In this document: positions 38,795-45,995 of the stretch, piece after piece | How positions within the stretch are numbered: position 1 is the stretch's first letter | How the letters are laid out: the number at the start of each line of letters is the position of its first letter | Source of the DNA: Cryobacterium tagatosivorans | GTDB lineage: Bacteria; Actinomycetota; Actinomycetes; Actinomycetales; Microbacteriaceae | Assembly: GCF_004402215.1 (NCBI RefSeq) | Contig: NZ_SOEZ01000010.1 | Span: 13,699 to 59,693 of the forward strand | Direction of reading: 5' to 3' | DNA length: 45,995 nucleotides | Notes under the pieces: model-generated | Databases searched by the model: none | Seen by the model: the letters and a program-made list of their open reading frames with translations, nothing else | What the model was told of the DNA's origin: nothing | Program-made: the position numbers and the translations under genes

Positions 38795-40371
38795 CACTGT
38801 CCTCCTGTTGCTGCTGTCATGAGCGCGTGCCGAGTGGGGCGCCCCTGGATTGTGGCCGTGATTCGACCCTTGTACATGACGAGTGTCCGATCACTCATTC
38901 TCATGATCTCGTCCAGATCGCTGGAGACGAGCAGCACCGCGCATCCTGCCCGTGCGAGCTCCTCAATTTGGAGGTAGATCTCCTCCCGGGCGCCGACGTC
39001 AACGCCGGCCGTCGGCTCGTCGAGGAGCAGGACGTGCGGATTCGTCGCTAGCCACCTTCCTAGCAAGACCTTCTGCTGGTTCCCTCCGCTAAGCGTCTCG
39101 ATGCTCTGGCTCGCGGACCGTGCCCGCACGTCCAGGGACTTGATGATCCCGAGCGCGCGATCCAGGTCCTTCGAGGAATCGAAGAAGCCATAGCGGGAGA
39201 CCTGGCTGGGCGCGGCCGCGTCGATGTTCGACATCAGCGAGTGCCCCGAGAAGATGCCGGTTTGTTTGCGGTCCTCCGTCAGCATCGCAACGCGGCGTCG
39301 GATTGCTGCCCTGGGCGTACTCGGACGGTAAGGGGCGCCATCAACCTCGATGGTCCCTTCGAAGCCGCCCGGCCAAGTTCCGAAGAGCGTGCGCAGGATC
39401 TCGGTGCGGCCAGCTCCCACCAGGCCAAACAGACCGACGATCTCACCCGCTCTGACATCGAAGGAGACTTTGTCAACACGGATGCGGCTCTTGTCGACTG
39501 GATCTGCAACGCTCAGGGCTGCCACGTTGAGGGCAACCTTGTCGCCGATGTCGCGGGGCGCCCGATCCACGTTCTCGTCCTGCCCTCGCCCGATCATTGC
39601 CTGCACGATCTCGCCGCGAGGGGCATTTCGTTCGGGGAAGAACGCCACGGACTCGCCATTGCGCATGACGAGGACTTCATCGCAGACCTGTGCGATGTCG
39701 TCCAGTCGATGGGAGATGAAGAGTACTCCGATTCCCTTGTTCCTCAACTTGGCGACGTGGGCGAACAGGGACTGGGCTTCCCCATCAGAGAGAGATGCAG
39801 TCGGCTCATCCAGAATGAGTACGCGGGCTTCCTGAGAGAGAGCGCCCGCGATGAGGATGAGCCGCTGCTCGGACGGCGACAGAATCGATGCCGGCAGCCA
39901 CGGGTCGAGTTCGAGCCCAAAGAAGGACAGCCAGGTGTGCGCTCGTAACTCCAGTGTCTCCGAATCAACGAACGCTCCCCGGCTGGGCAGAGCGCCGGCG
40001 AACATGTTCTCTGCAATCGAGAGCTCCGGTGCGATGTGCAACTCCTGCGGCACGAGGACCACGCCGGCAGCCCGCGCCTCCTGAACATTTCGGAATCTCA
40101 CCTTCTCTCCTCTGAGGTAAACGTCCCCTTCGTAGCTGCCTGCGGGGTACACGCCTCCCAGGATCTTCATGAGGGTGGACTTGCCGGCGCCATTTTCACC
40201 GATGATCCCGAGCGCGCGACCGATGCGGAGGCTGAAGGAGACGTTGTGCAACGCGATTGCCCCGCCGAAGGACTTGCCGGCGTTCTCCACGCGCAGCAGA
40301 TCGGGTTCAGACGGCGCCCCGCCGAGTGGCGCCGACGTACCGGCGCCACTCGGTGTTTCGATCTTCGACAT
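38794..40371 (-). CDS. Sugar ABC transporter ATP-binding protein (two ABC domains)
   Basis: Encodes 525 residues. Domain 1 has Walker A GENGAGKS at 58-65 and LILDEPTASL. Domain 2 has GLVGAGRTEIL and the signature LSGGNQQK with LLLDEPTAGVDVG. It is the XylG/RbsA class that drives uptake of pentoses, hexoses or related compounds. A Gly/Ala/Pro-rich leader of about 25 residues precedes the first domain. It follows the binding-protein gene by 24 bp and overlaps the permease start. Confidence 0.9.
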   Translation of the reverse strand: MSKIETPSGAGTSAPLGGAPSEPDLLRVENAGKSFGGAIALHNVSFSLRIGRALGIIGENGAGKSTLMKILGGVYPAGSYEGDVYLRGEKVRFRNVQEARAAGVVLVPQELHIAPELSIAENMFAGALPSRGAFVDSETLELRAHTWLSFFGLELDPWLPASILSPSEQRLILIAGALSQEARVLILDEPTASLSDGEAQSLFAHVAKLRNKGIGVLFISHRLDDIAQVCDEVLVMRNGESVAFFPERNAPRGEIVQAMIGRGQDENVDRAPRDIGDKVALNVAALSVADPVDKSRIRVDKVSFDVRAGEIVGLFGLVGAGRTEILRTLFGTWPGGFEGTIEVDGAPYRPSTPRAAIRRRVAMLTEDRKQTGIFSGHSLMSNIDAAAPSQVSRYGFFDSSKDLDRALGIIKSLDVRARSASQSIETLSGGNQQKVLLGRWLATNPHVLLLDEPTAGVDVGAREEIYLQIEELARAGCAVLLVSSDLDEIMRMSDRTLVMYKGRITATIQGRPTRHALMTAATGGQ

Positions 40372-40395
40372 TGTTCTACCTGTGTCTGCTTGCGT

Positions 40396-41508
40396 TCAGC
40401 TCGTGGGGCACTGGGAAGGGTCGGCGAAGACCTCTTCCGGCGTGACCCATCCCTCGGGGGCAATTTTTGTCACAAAGTCACAGAGATTCTCCTTTGTGAC
40501 GGCCACAACGGGTGCCACGCGAGCCGGAATGGGTGCATCGGAGCCGTTGTCAACGGTGGTCTCCGGCTTGATTTTCTCTCCCTTGGCCAGCTTGACGGCT
40601 ACGTCGACAGCGATTTTGCCTTGCTCGTCAATCTGGGTCCAGACCGACATGGTCTGCAGGCCCTGGTCGATGAGCTTCAGGTTCGCCGCGTCCGCGTCTA
40701 GGCCGGATACAAAGACCTTCCCACCCAGGCCGCGGGCTTTCAGCGCCTGCACGACCGAGGTCGCCATGCCGTCGTTTGCCGTGAGGAATGCTGAAACGTC
40801 GTCGTTGTTTGAACTCAGGATGTTCTCAGCCTCCGCTAGTGCCGTTGTCGGATCCCAGTTCTTGGTGAACTGGTCGTAGACGACCGTGGGGGACTTGCCC
40901 TTGAGGGTTGCGACATGGGCCGTGTGGATGGCTTGTGCCACGTCATTGGCCGCATCGCCCTCGACGAGCGCATAGTTCCCGTCGGCCGCGAACTTCAAAG
41001 CCGCCTCCGCTTGCAGGACACCGACCTGTGGGTTGTCCCGGATCACGAAGTAGTCCACCGGAACGCCCTGGATGCCGATGTCGTATGACACGACTGGCAC
41101 ACCTTCCGCCTTTGCCTGTGTCGCGGAGGCTGCTGCGGCCTTGTCGTCCACAGGCGTCACGATGAGCGCGTCCACGCCCTGGCTGAGCAGGTTCTCGATC
41201 TGGCTCGACTGGGTGCTGGCATCGTCGTTGGCCCACTGGACGATGAGCTTGACCCCGAGCTTGTCGGCTTCCTTCTGCATGGCGTCGACGTCGAACGCCC
41301 ATCGGCGCTGCTGCTGGGTCTTCATTGCGACGCCGATCACGATCTTCTCGCCATCGCCTCCAGAATCGGGGGATGCCGAATTGGTGTTGCTGCAGCCGGC
41401 TAGGGCGACCAGCGAAAGGCTGGCGGCCATGGCCGCAGCGGCGATCAGGCTGCGGCGTTTGCGTGGGCCGCTGAAGGTGGCGGGGCGCTTGATGAAATGT
41501 GAATTCAC
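40396..41508 (-). CDS. Sugar ABC transporter substrate-binding lipoprotein
   Basis: Encodes 370 residues from the GTG at 41508, chosen because AAGGAG lies eight bases upstream and the product then starts with a proper signal peptide (KRRSLIAAAAMAAS) and lipobox LAGC, lipidated Cys39. The frame continues upstream to 41583 but that part is not signal-like. The type I binding fold is clear (IVIGVAMKTQQQRRWAFDV, DALIVTPVDD, GLDADAANLKL). It resembles xylose/rhizopine-type binding proteins; the ligand cannot be determined. A 143-bp gap before it may hold an internal promoter. Confidence 0.87.
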   Translation of the reverse strand: MNSHFIKRPATFSGPRKRRSLIAAAAMAASLSLVALAGCSNTNSASPDSGGDGEKIVIGVAMKTQQQRRWAFDVDAMQKEADKLGVKLIVQWANDDASTQSSQIENLLSQGVDALIVTPVDDKAAAASATQAKAEGVPVVSYDIGIQGVPVDYFVIRDNPQVGVLQAEAALKFAADGNYALVEGDAANDVAQAIHTAHVATLKGKSPTVVYDQFTKNWDPTTALAEAENILSSNNDDVSAFLTANDGMATSVVQALKARGLGGKVFVSGLDADAANLKLIDQGLQTMSVWTQIDEQGKIAVDVAVKLAKGEKIKPETTVDNGSDAPIPARVAPVVAVTKENLCDFVTKIAPEGWVTPEEVFADPSQCPTS

Positions 41509-41651
41509 TGCTGTATCTCCTTGGTCTCGGCAACTCTGGCGAAACGGGTGGACGGTGACGACCAAAGCGGTCGGCGCATCCATCCTTGGGGACCCAACGC
41601 CGCGGTTGCGTCGTTGAGCCGATCAATCTGTGCGGGATGTTGGTGTCTTCT

Positions 41652-42569
41652 TTATAGAACGCGGTCGATGAACTCGCGGTGGTGGACGGTGACGGGCACT
41701 TTCTGAAGGTCAAGGATGCCTCGGGCGACGTGCTCGCTCAGACGGCGGAAAGCTTCGTGGCCCTTCTCTGCGGTGGCTCGCATCGGGTTGCCGATAATCC
41801 CGTTGTCGACAAACTCGTGGTGATCCATCGGGAAACTGAAGTACTGATAGCCCTCGAACTCGGCATCCGGCATTCCGTCTTCCTTGCTGAATGACTTCGG
41901 CAGGAAAGCCGGAATGTGCGCACGAGTGTCGACAGCACGCTCCATCCGCACCAAGTCTGGGTTCCACGCCAGGTCTTGGGACGTCTCGAGCTCGGAGGAA
42001 TGCCAGCCCGGCGTCTCCTCCGGTGGGTTCTCCAGGATGCCGGTGAGGATCCCCTCGTAGCGCTCCATGTATGGCTTAACGAAGGAGATGAGCGCACCCG
42101 TGTCGTAGCGCAGCTTGCGCAGGATGGGATCGACAACCTTGATGTTTGAGCCGTGACCGTTGATGAAGATGATACGGCTGAAACCGTGGTGGATGAGGCT
42201 GCGGGCGATGTCGTTCATGAGGGCGAGCAAGGTGGACGAACGGACGGTGATGGTGCCGCGCCCCTCCCCGACCCCGTACATGTGCTGGGGCGAGTAGCCG
42301 GTCCAGATCGGCGGCGTGTGCAGCACACCGATCTCTTCCGAGATTCGCTCGGAGATCTCGACCGCGGTGATGGTGTCCGTGTACAGCGGGAGATGCGGCC
42401 CATGCTGCTCGGTGCTCGCCATGGGGACGAGCACCGTGTCCTTCGTCTTCAAGTATTCGGCGATGTCCACGTAGGACAGGTGGGCGAGGTTCCAGGAGCG
42501 AAACTTGCTCCGGAACTCGTCGTCGCCTTCGGTAAGCCGGTTGATCTGGCGTTCAGGTCTGCTGTTCAT
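41652..42569 (-). CDS. Creatininase family protein (creatinine amidohydrolase-like)
   Basis: Encodes 305 residues. Metal-site motifs of the creatininase fold are present: TEQHGPHLPLYTD (Glu54, His56, Asp65), NGHGSN near 139, and HSSELETS with a metal-binding Glu. The family opens cyclic or linear amides (creatinine) and includes MftE-type peptidases and dehydratase-like members, so creatinine itself need not be the substrate. The product extends about 45 residues beyond the usual length, mainly at the N-terminus. It lies between the FAD oxidase and the importer in the island operon. Confidence 0.85.
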   Translation of the reverse strand: MNSRPERQINRLTEGDDEFRSKFRSWNLAHLSYVDIAEYLKTKDTVLVPMASTEQHGPHLPLYTDTITAVEISERISEEIGVLHTPPIWTGYSPQHMYGVGEGRGTITVRSSTLLALMNDIARSLIHHGFSRIIFINGHGSNIKVVDPILRKLRYDTGALISFVKPYMERYEGILTGILENPPEETPGWHSSELETSQDLAWNPDLVRMERAVDTRAHIPAFLPKSFSKEDGMPDAEFEGYQYFSFPMDHHEFVDNGIIGNPMRATAEKGHEAFRRLSEHVARGILDLQKVPVTVHHREFIDRVL

Positions 42570-42627
42570 TTTGTTGCGCCTCCTTGCGCGGTGGGGGTCA
42601 GGGTGGTTAACAGTCTCGGAATTCCGC

Positions 42628-44118
42628 TCAAGAACGATTCCGTGGAGGCCCGAATCCGAGCTTGCCCGGATTCATGATTCCGTCCGGATCCCACGCGTCC
42701 TTGATGCCCCGCATCAGGTCGAAGCCGGTCCCGTATTGAGGGCGCATGAAGCGCCCAAGTTTGAGGCCGACGCCGTGGTGTTCGTTGATGGTTCCACCGT
42801 TGGCAAGGGATGCGTTGACGCCGGCGTCCCACAATTCATCGTGCAGAGCCATGGCCTCCGCCGGATCTTCGGGTGGGTTGTCCACGTAGAACCGGTCGTA
42901 GACCATTCCTCCCCACGGGAACCAGTGCGAGAAGTGAGCGGTGTAGCGGGCTCCTCTTGATCCGAACTTGGACTCGATCGCTTCCTTCTTGGCCCGATAA
43001 ATCTTCGGAAGATCGGCGAAACGTGCGACGGTATCAAAGGTGCCGTACATGAGTGGAGGAGCTGGGAGTTTGCCTTTGGCGTAGGGTTCGTATTTTCCTT
43101 CCCACCAGATAGCGCCTACCTCGGGCCCAAGGGAATGCCCTCCTGCCCGCTCAGCCTGCTCGGTGATGGCGCGCATCTCGTAGTCGACGAGTGATCGATC
43201 GCCGTCGCACATGATGACCATGAGAGTGCCAGTGAAGGGAGTTCCGACCCATTCCTGAAGCTTCCGGCTGTCCGCCTCGTCATAGAGACGTATGACGGCC
43301 GGGCGGAGGCGCCGGGTCATGATCAGTCGGGCCGCCTCGATCCCCGCGAAGATGTCGGGAAAGCTGAAGGACAGGAAGTCGCGTACCTCCGGAAGCGGAT
43401 CCAAGCGGAAGGAGAGCTTCGTGATGATTCCGAGCGTCCCCTCAGAGCCGACCAGCGTCTGCAGCAGATCAGGACCGGCCGCATGGCTTGGCACGCGAAG
43501 GGTTTGAATGGTCTTCCCGGGGGGAACGACGGCCTCAACCTGAAGCACCTGGTCTTCGGCCTTGCCGTATTTTGTCGAAACGACACCTGACCCGCGGGCG
43601 GCCACGTAACCGCCCAAAGTCGCGCCGAGGTGATATGAACCGGGGTAATGGGCGAGTGTCAGGCCCTTCTCATTGAGTTTCTCTTCGAGCAGAGGCCCTT
43701 CGAGTCCGGCCTCGGCCGTCACAACGAGGCTTTCCTCGTCGATCTCAATGATCTTGTTGAGGCGGGTGAGGTCTACGGCGATGCCGCCATACGGAGCAAA
43801 TGTTCCGCCCTGAGTTCCCGATCCTCCTCCTCGGGGAATGACAGGGATTTTGTAGTCAGAGGCGATTTCGACAATGCGCTCCACATCAGCGGTTGATCCC
43901 GGCCGGACTACGAAGTCCGCTGCGGGCACATCAAGACCTTTGTACTGCAGGTACTTGCTCACCCAGGACCAGTCGGCGGCTTTCGCCTGCAGGTCTGCAG
44001 GATCGCGACTCACGAACTCTCGACCCAAAACGCCGGTCAGTTCCCGCTCAATTTGACCGTGAAGATATGAGGATCCGCTCACCCCGTCGGAAGCTTCTTT
44101 GCCCACGCTTTTCTCCAT
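42628..44118 (-). CDS. FAD-linked oxidase (VAO/PCMH family, glycolate-oxidase/alkyl-DHAP-synthase-like)
   Basis: Encodes 496 residues. The FAD_binding_4 loop PRGGGSGTQGG lies at 96-106, with GATLGGYVAARGSG and VGSEGTLGIITKL later in the domain. The C-terminal FAD-oxidase region ends with INEHHGVGLKLGRF, the family's histidine-containing active-site motif, and DPDGIMNPGK. Such enzymes oxidise a 2-hydroxy acid, D-lactate, phenol or ether-lipid precursor with FAD. It is the first gene of the minus-strand island operon, behind an AT-rich promoter region. Confidence 0.87.
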   Translation of the reverse strand: MEKSVGKEASDGVSGSSYLHGQIERELTGVLGREFVSRDPADLQAKAADWSWVSKYLQYKGLDVPAADFVVRPGSTADVERIVEIASDYKIPVIPRGGGSGTQGGTFAPYGGIAVDLTRLNKIIEIDEESLVVTAEAGLEGPLLEEKLNEKGLTLAHYPGSYHLGATLGGYVAARGSGVVSTKYGKAEDQVLQVEAVVPPGKTIQTLRVPSHAAGPDLLQTLVGSEGTLGIITKLSFRLDPLPEVRDFLSFSFPDIFAGIEAARLIMTRRLRPAVIRLYDEADSRKLQEWVGTPFTGTLMVIMCDGDRSLVDYEMRAITEQAERAGGHSLGPEVGAIWWEGKYEPYAKGKLPAPPLMYGTFDTVARFADLPKIYRAKKEAIESKFGSRGARYTAHFSHWFPWGGMVYDRFYVDNPPEDPAEAMALHDELWDAGVNASLANGGTINEHHGVGLKLGRFMRPQYGTGFDLMRGIKDAWDPDGIMNPGKLGFGPPRNRS

Positions 44119-44224
44119 CTACTAAAGCTGCAGGGCAATTTCTCGGCCCTGAGCAAATTCATCTCGACGTGGCACCGGCATCCCAAGTGGGCCTGCCTGA
44201 CCGTCTCGAACTCGACTAACAACA

Positions 44225-44253
44225 TTTATAACAAAGTGAAGAGAAAATGAAAA
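44225..44253 (-). promoter_or_regulatory. Candidate promoter of the ten-gene island operon
   Basis: On the minus strand TTTTCA (44253-44248) and TATAAA (44230-44225) are separated by 17 bases, a fair match to -35/-10 elements. They lie about 105 bases before the FAD-oxidase ATG, in the most AT-rich part of the window. The leader is long enough for regulator sites. Confidence 0.45.
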
Positions 44254-44290
44254 GAGGAGAAAGAAAAAACTTTAAAGCTTTCTCTATTTG

Positions 44291-44503
44291 TCATTTCGAG
44301 GCCGTGGCGAGCTGCGAGATGTCTGCCTGGGGGGTCGACGGCGGTTGTGGTTGCAGAATGAATGCAGTTGCGGAGACGTTTGCCTCCGAGCCGGACGTTT
44401 GCCGGAGTATCACCTCGACGCCCGGGAAGTTGGGATCGCCGTCGAGCCCGCACGCTGAAGTGCCCGAGACGTCGTCGGTGCAAACGACATCGCTCTTGTG
44501 ATT
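44291..44503 (-). pseudogene. Beheaded gene fragment, unknown function
   Basis: On the minus strand, 70 codons run from just after a stop (44506-44504) to TGA at 44293-44291 with strong G/C bias at third positions, unlike a random frame. The reading includes CTDDVSGTSACGLDGDPNFP and ends near QLATASK. No start codon with a ribosome site exists near its 5' end. It looks like the C-terminal remnant of a protein, perhaps exported (two Cys, Ser/Thr-rich), cut off during island rearrangement. No family recognised. Confidence 0.35.
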
Positions 44504-44828
44504 TCACCGCCTAGCCCATAGCGAGGTGAAACGAGCTGCCGAAGTCCACTCATATTTCAGCAAGACAAGCCCAGCCACTCTTCTTGCCTTCTCTCGAGGG
44601 ACCATCCGTTGGCATCGGCGAGTTGGAAAGTGGTGGGACCACGGCGAGGATCGCCCCGTGCTCGAATTGGAAGCCCGGGTCCAGGTAGGCATTGCCACGC
44701 CTCACGCCGATTACCTTGCATGCTGTTCGTTTCGCAGTCGAGTAGTCCCGATTGCGTGGTCCGGCGCTATCTTGATCGCCCGTGTAAACGTCAACCGAAA
44801 ATAGGGCCATTTCTGCCAGGCGAGTTCT

Positions 44829-44865
44829 AGGTCTCGTCGCAACACTCCACCAAGATTTGGAGTGT
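44829..44865. repeat. Probable left end of the IS30-type element, with hairpin
   Basis: GGTCTCGTCGCAACACTCCACC (44830-44851) resembles the terminal inverted repeats of actinobacterial IS30 elements. It includes a perfect 8-bp inverted repeat ACACTCCA/TGGAGTGT (44842-44849, 44858-44865) immediately before the transposase start. The matching right end is not in the window. Confidence 0.45.
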
Positions 44866-44869
44866 GAAG

Positions 44870-45928
44870 ATGGGCAGACGGGGACGCAAGAGAAACCTCA
44901 ACCGCGAGGACGAGTACTGGAAGCTCATCCTTGCCGGGATTGGACCGATCGCGGCGGCGACGCGCGTAGGGATCGGACGCACGACCTGTCACCGTTGGCG
45001 ATCTCAACGCGGTGGGATCGCCCCGCTCCGGCTAGCTGAGGCAGACAGACACGAACGGCACCTGAATCTGATTGAACGTGACCGAATCGCTCTGTTCAGG
45101 CGAGAAGGATGCTCCATCCGGGAGATATCCAGGCGTCTCGGCCGGTCGCCGTCGACGATCAGTCGCGAGGTCCGCCGCAATATGCGCAAACACGACCGCG
45201 GCCAGTACGAGCTGTCCTGGCCCACGCCCGCGCCCGAGAGAAGGCGCGCCGGGCGCGAGCTAGCCGCATCGGGCAAGACCTCGAGCTCCGCGACCTGGTC
45301 CAGGCGAAGCTGAAACAGGATTGGAGTCCCGAACAGATCAGCTTCTGGCTTCGAGACGCTCACCCGCAGAAACGATCGTGGCACGTGTGTCACGAAACGA
45401 TCTACCAGGCCCTGTACTGGCCGGGGAACAGCGGGTTGACCAGGAAACTGACACCGCATCTCCGAACGGGCCGGCCGCTGCGCAAACGTCGACGGCGCCC
45501 CGACGTGCGTGCCCCACGCTTCATCGCCCCGGCGACCTTGATCGATCATCGTCCCAAGGTCGTGAACGACCGGGCCCGGTTCGGAGATTGGGAGGGCGAC
45601 CTCATCATTGACACGCGCACCCGTTCAGCGAACGGCACCCTGGTCGACCGTAAGAGCGGCTACGCAGTCCTCCTTCACCTTCCCGGCGGGCACACTGCAG
45701 CTGAAGTCAACGCATCGCTCGTCACCGCCATGTCTGCGCTACCTCAGGATCTTCGGCGGACTTTGACTTGGGACCAGGGCGCCGAAATGGCCAGCCACGA
45801 CAAGATCGCCTCCCTCTTCACCGACGGCGTGTTCTTCGCTCACGCCGGCAAGCCCTGGCAGCGCGGCTCCAACGAGAACCGAGAACATGAACGGGCTGCT
45901 GCGGCAGTACTTCCAGCTTGTTGAATAG
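44870..45928 (+). pseudogene. IS30-family transposase, frame-disrupted and truncated
   Basis: The coding sequence is spread over three frame segments. The N-terminal part (44870 to about 45212) contains the helix-turn-helix CSIREISRRLGRSPSTISRE. Near 45212 (GGCCAGTACGAGCT) a base appears lost, and the frame shifts so that RAVLAHARAREKARR and the catalytic core follow: Asp in FGDWEGDLI, Asp in TWDQGAEMA and Glu in QRGSNEN. A 7-bp insertion (GAGAACC at 45874-45880, a near copy of 45881-45887) breaks the frame again before MNGLLRQYF. The reading then ends at 45928 in sequence unlike IS30 (QLVE), so about 30 C-terminal residues are missing. Not expected to be active. Confidence 0.8.
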
Positions 45929-45995
45929 GGGTAGGAATCGTGGGTCTGCAGCCCATTGTTCTCAGATCGTGGCAGGCCTCGCTCGAGTACTTCCT

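Larger units (their letters stand above)
44119..44863. other. Intergenic region upstream of the island operon
   Basis: This stretch holds no intact gene. From 44119 to about 44285 it is strikingly AT-rich and looks like a promoter region for the minus-strand operon. From 44291 to 44503 there is a coding-like fragment on the minus strand. Bases 44510-44830 show no feature that can be supported. The IS30-type end begins near 44829. Confidence 0.6.

Noticed and set aside
45200..45225. Programmed -1 frameshift in the IS30 transposase
   Set aside because: No A/T slippery run or downstream structure is visible, and the IS30 family normally uses a single frame; a base deletion is simpler.
45109..45924. 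Reading the IS30 DDE part as an intact 271-residue transposase
   Set aside because: The first residues are out-of-frame noise, the DNA-binding domain is in another frame, and the C-terminus is broken by a 7-bp insertion.
1..45995. CRISPR arrays, prophage genes, rRNA operons, replication origin
   Set aside because: No regular spacer-repeat pattern, phage structural or integrase genes, rRNA sequence or DnaA-box cluster was found on reading either strand.

Overview
The window looks like the chromosome of a high-GC actinomycete, most probably a Microbacteriaceae member. This rests on strongly GC-biased third codon positions, many GTG and TTG starts, terminators with little or no U tract, the dUMP-forming type of dCTP deaminase, a DUF3263 protein and UMF1-type MFS and Asp23/CsbD/GlsB stress genes. 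The family name is inference. Most of the window is a dense block of carbohydrate catabolism, followed after a tRNA-Gly gene by a lower-GC segment that looks like a genomic island.

Layout. (1) 1-1446: end of a secreted protein built of Ig-like plus DUF4082 repeats. (2) 1553-3591: UMF1-family MFS transporter and a FadR-type regulator. (3) 3602-12287: a sugar or sugar-acid cluster. It holds a transaldolase-like aldolase (divergent), ribokinase, RbsD, a HutC-type regulator, cupin phosphoglucose isomerase, FGGY kinase, a 2-hydroxyacid dehydrogenase, a KDPG-type aldolase, a shikimate-dehydrogenase-like enzyme and a phosphotriesterase-like lactonase. Three identical copies of TGTAATTACA mark its two promoter regions and suggest one regulon; the substrate is not recognisable. 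(4) 12337-18853: LacI regulator, L-fucose/arabinose-isomerase-fold enzyme, and a complete CUT2-type sugar ABC importer on the opposite strand. (5) 19067-26135: a 3-epimerase and what looks like a complete non-phosphorylative L-fucose pathway: mutarotase, aldose dehydrogenase, lactonase, fuconate dehydratase, 2-keto-3-deoxy-fuconate dehydrogenase and diketo-acid hydrolase, predicted to end in pyruvate and lactate. A PEP-mutase-family enzyme follows.

(6) 26160-29910: a small hypothetical gene, then an envelope/general stress module with an ECF sigma factor, four Asp23/Gls24-like or related small proteins, CsbD and GlsB. One of these proteins may be an anti-sigma/Asp23 fusion. (7) 29967-30711: dcd and tRNA-Gly(CCC).

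(8) 30712 to the end: GC content falls visibly. The segment begins with a degenerate tRNA-Gly-like sequence and a DUF3263 gene. A compact ten-gene operon on the minus strand follows (44118 down to 31647): FAD-linked oxidase, creatininase-family hydrolase, a three-gene sugar-type ABC importer, Gfo/Idh/MocA oxidoreductase, a trimethylamine-dehydrogenase-like flavoprotein, DeoR regulator, Tm-1-like (UPF0261) protein and a KduD-like SDR. Its substrate is unknown and it is the best candidate for an undescribed system. The segment ends in a gene fragment and a frame-disrupted, truncated IS30-family transposase, consistent with horizontal acquisition.
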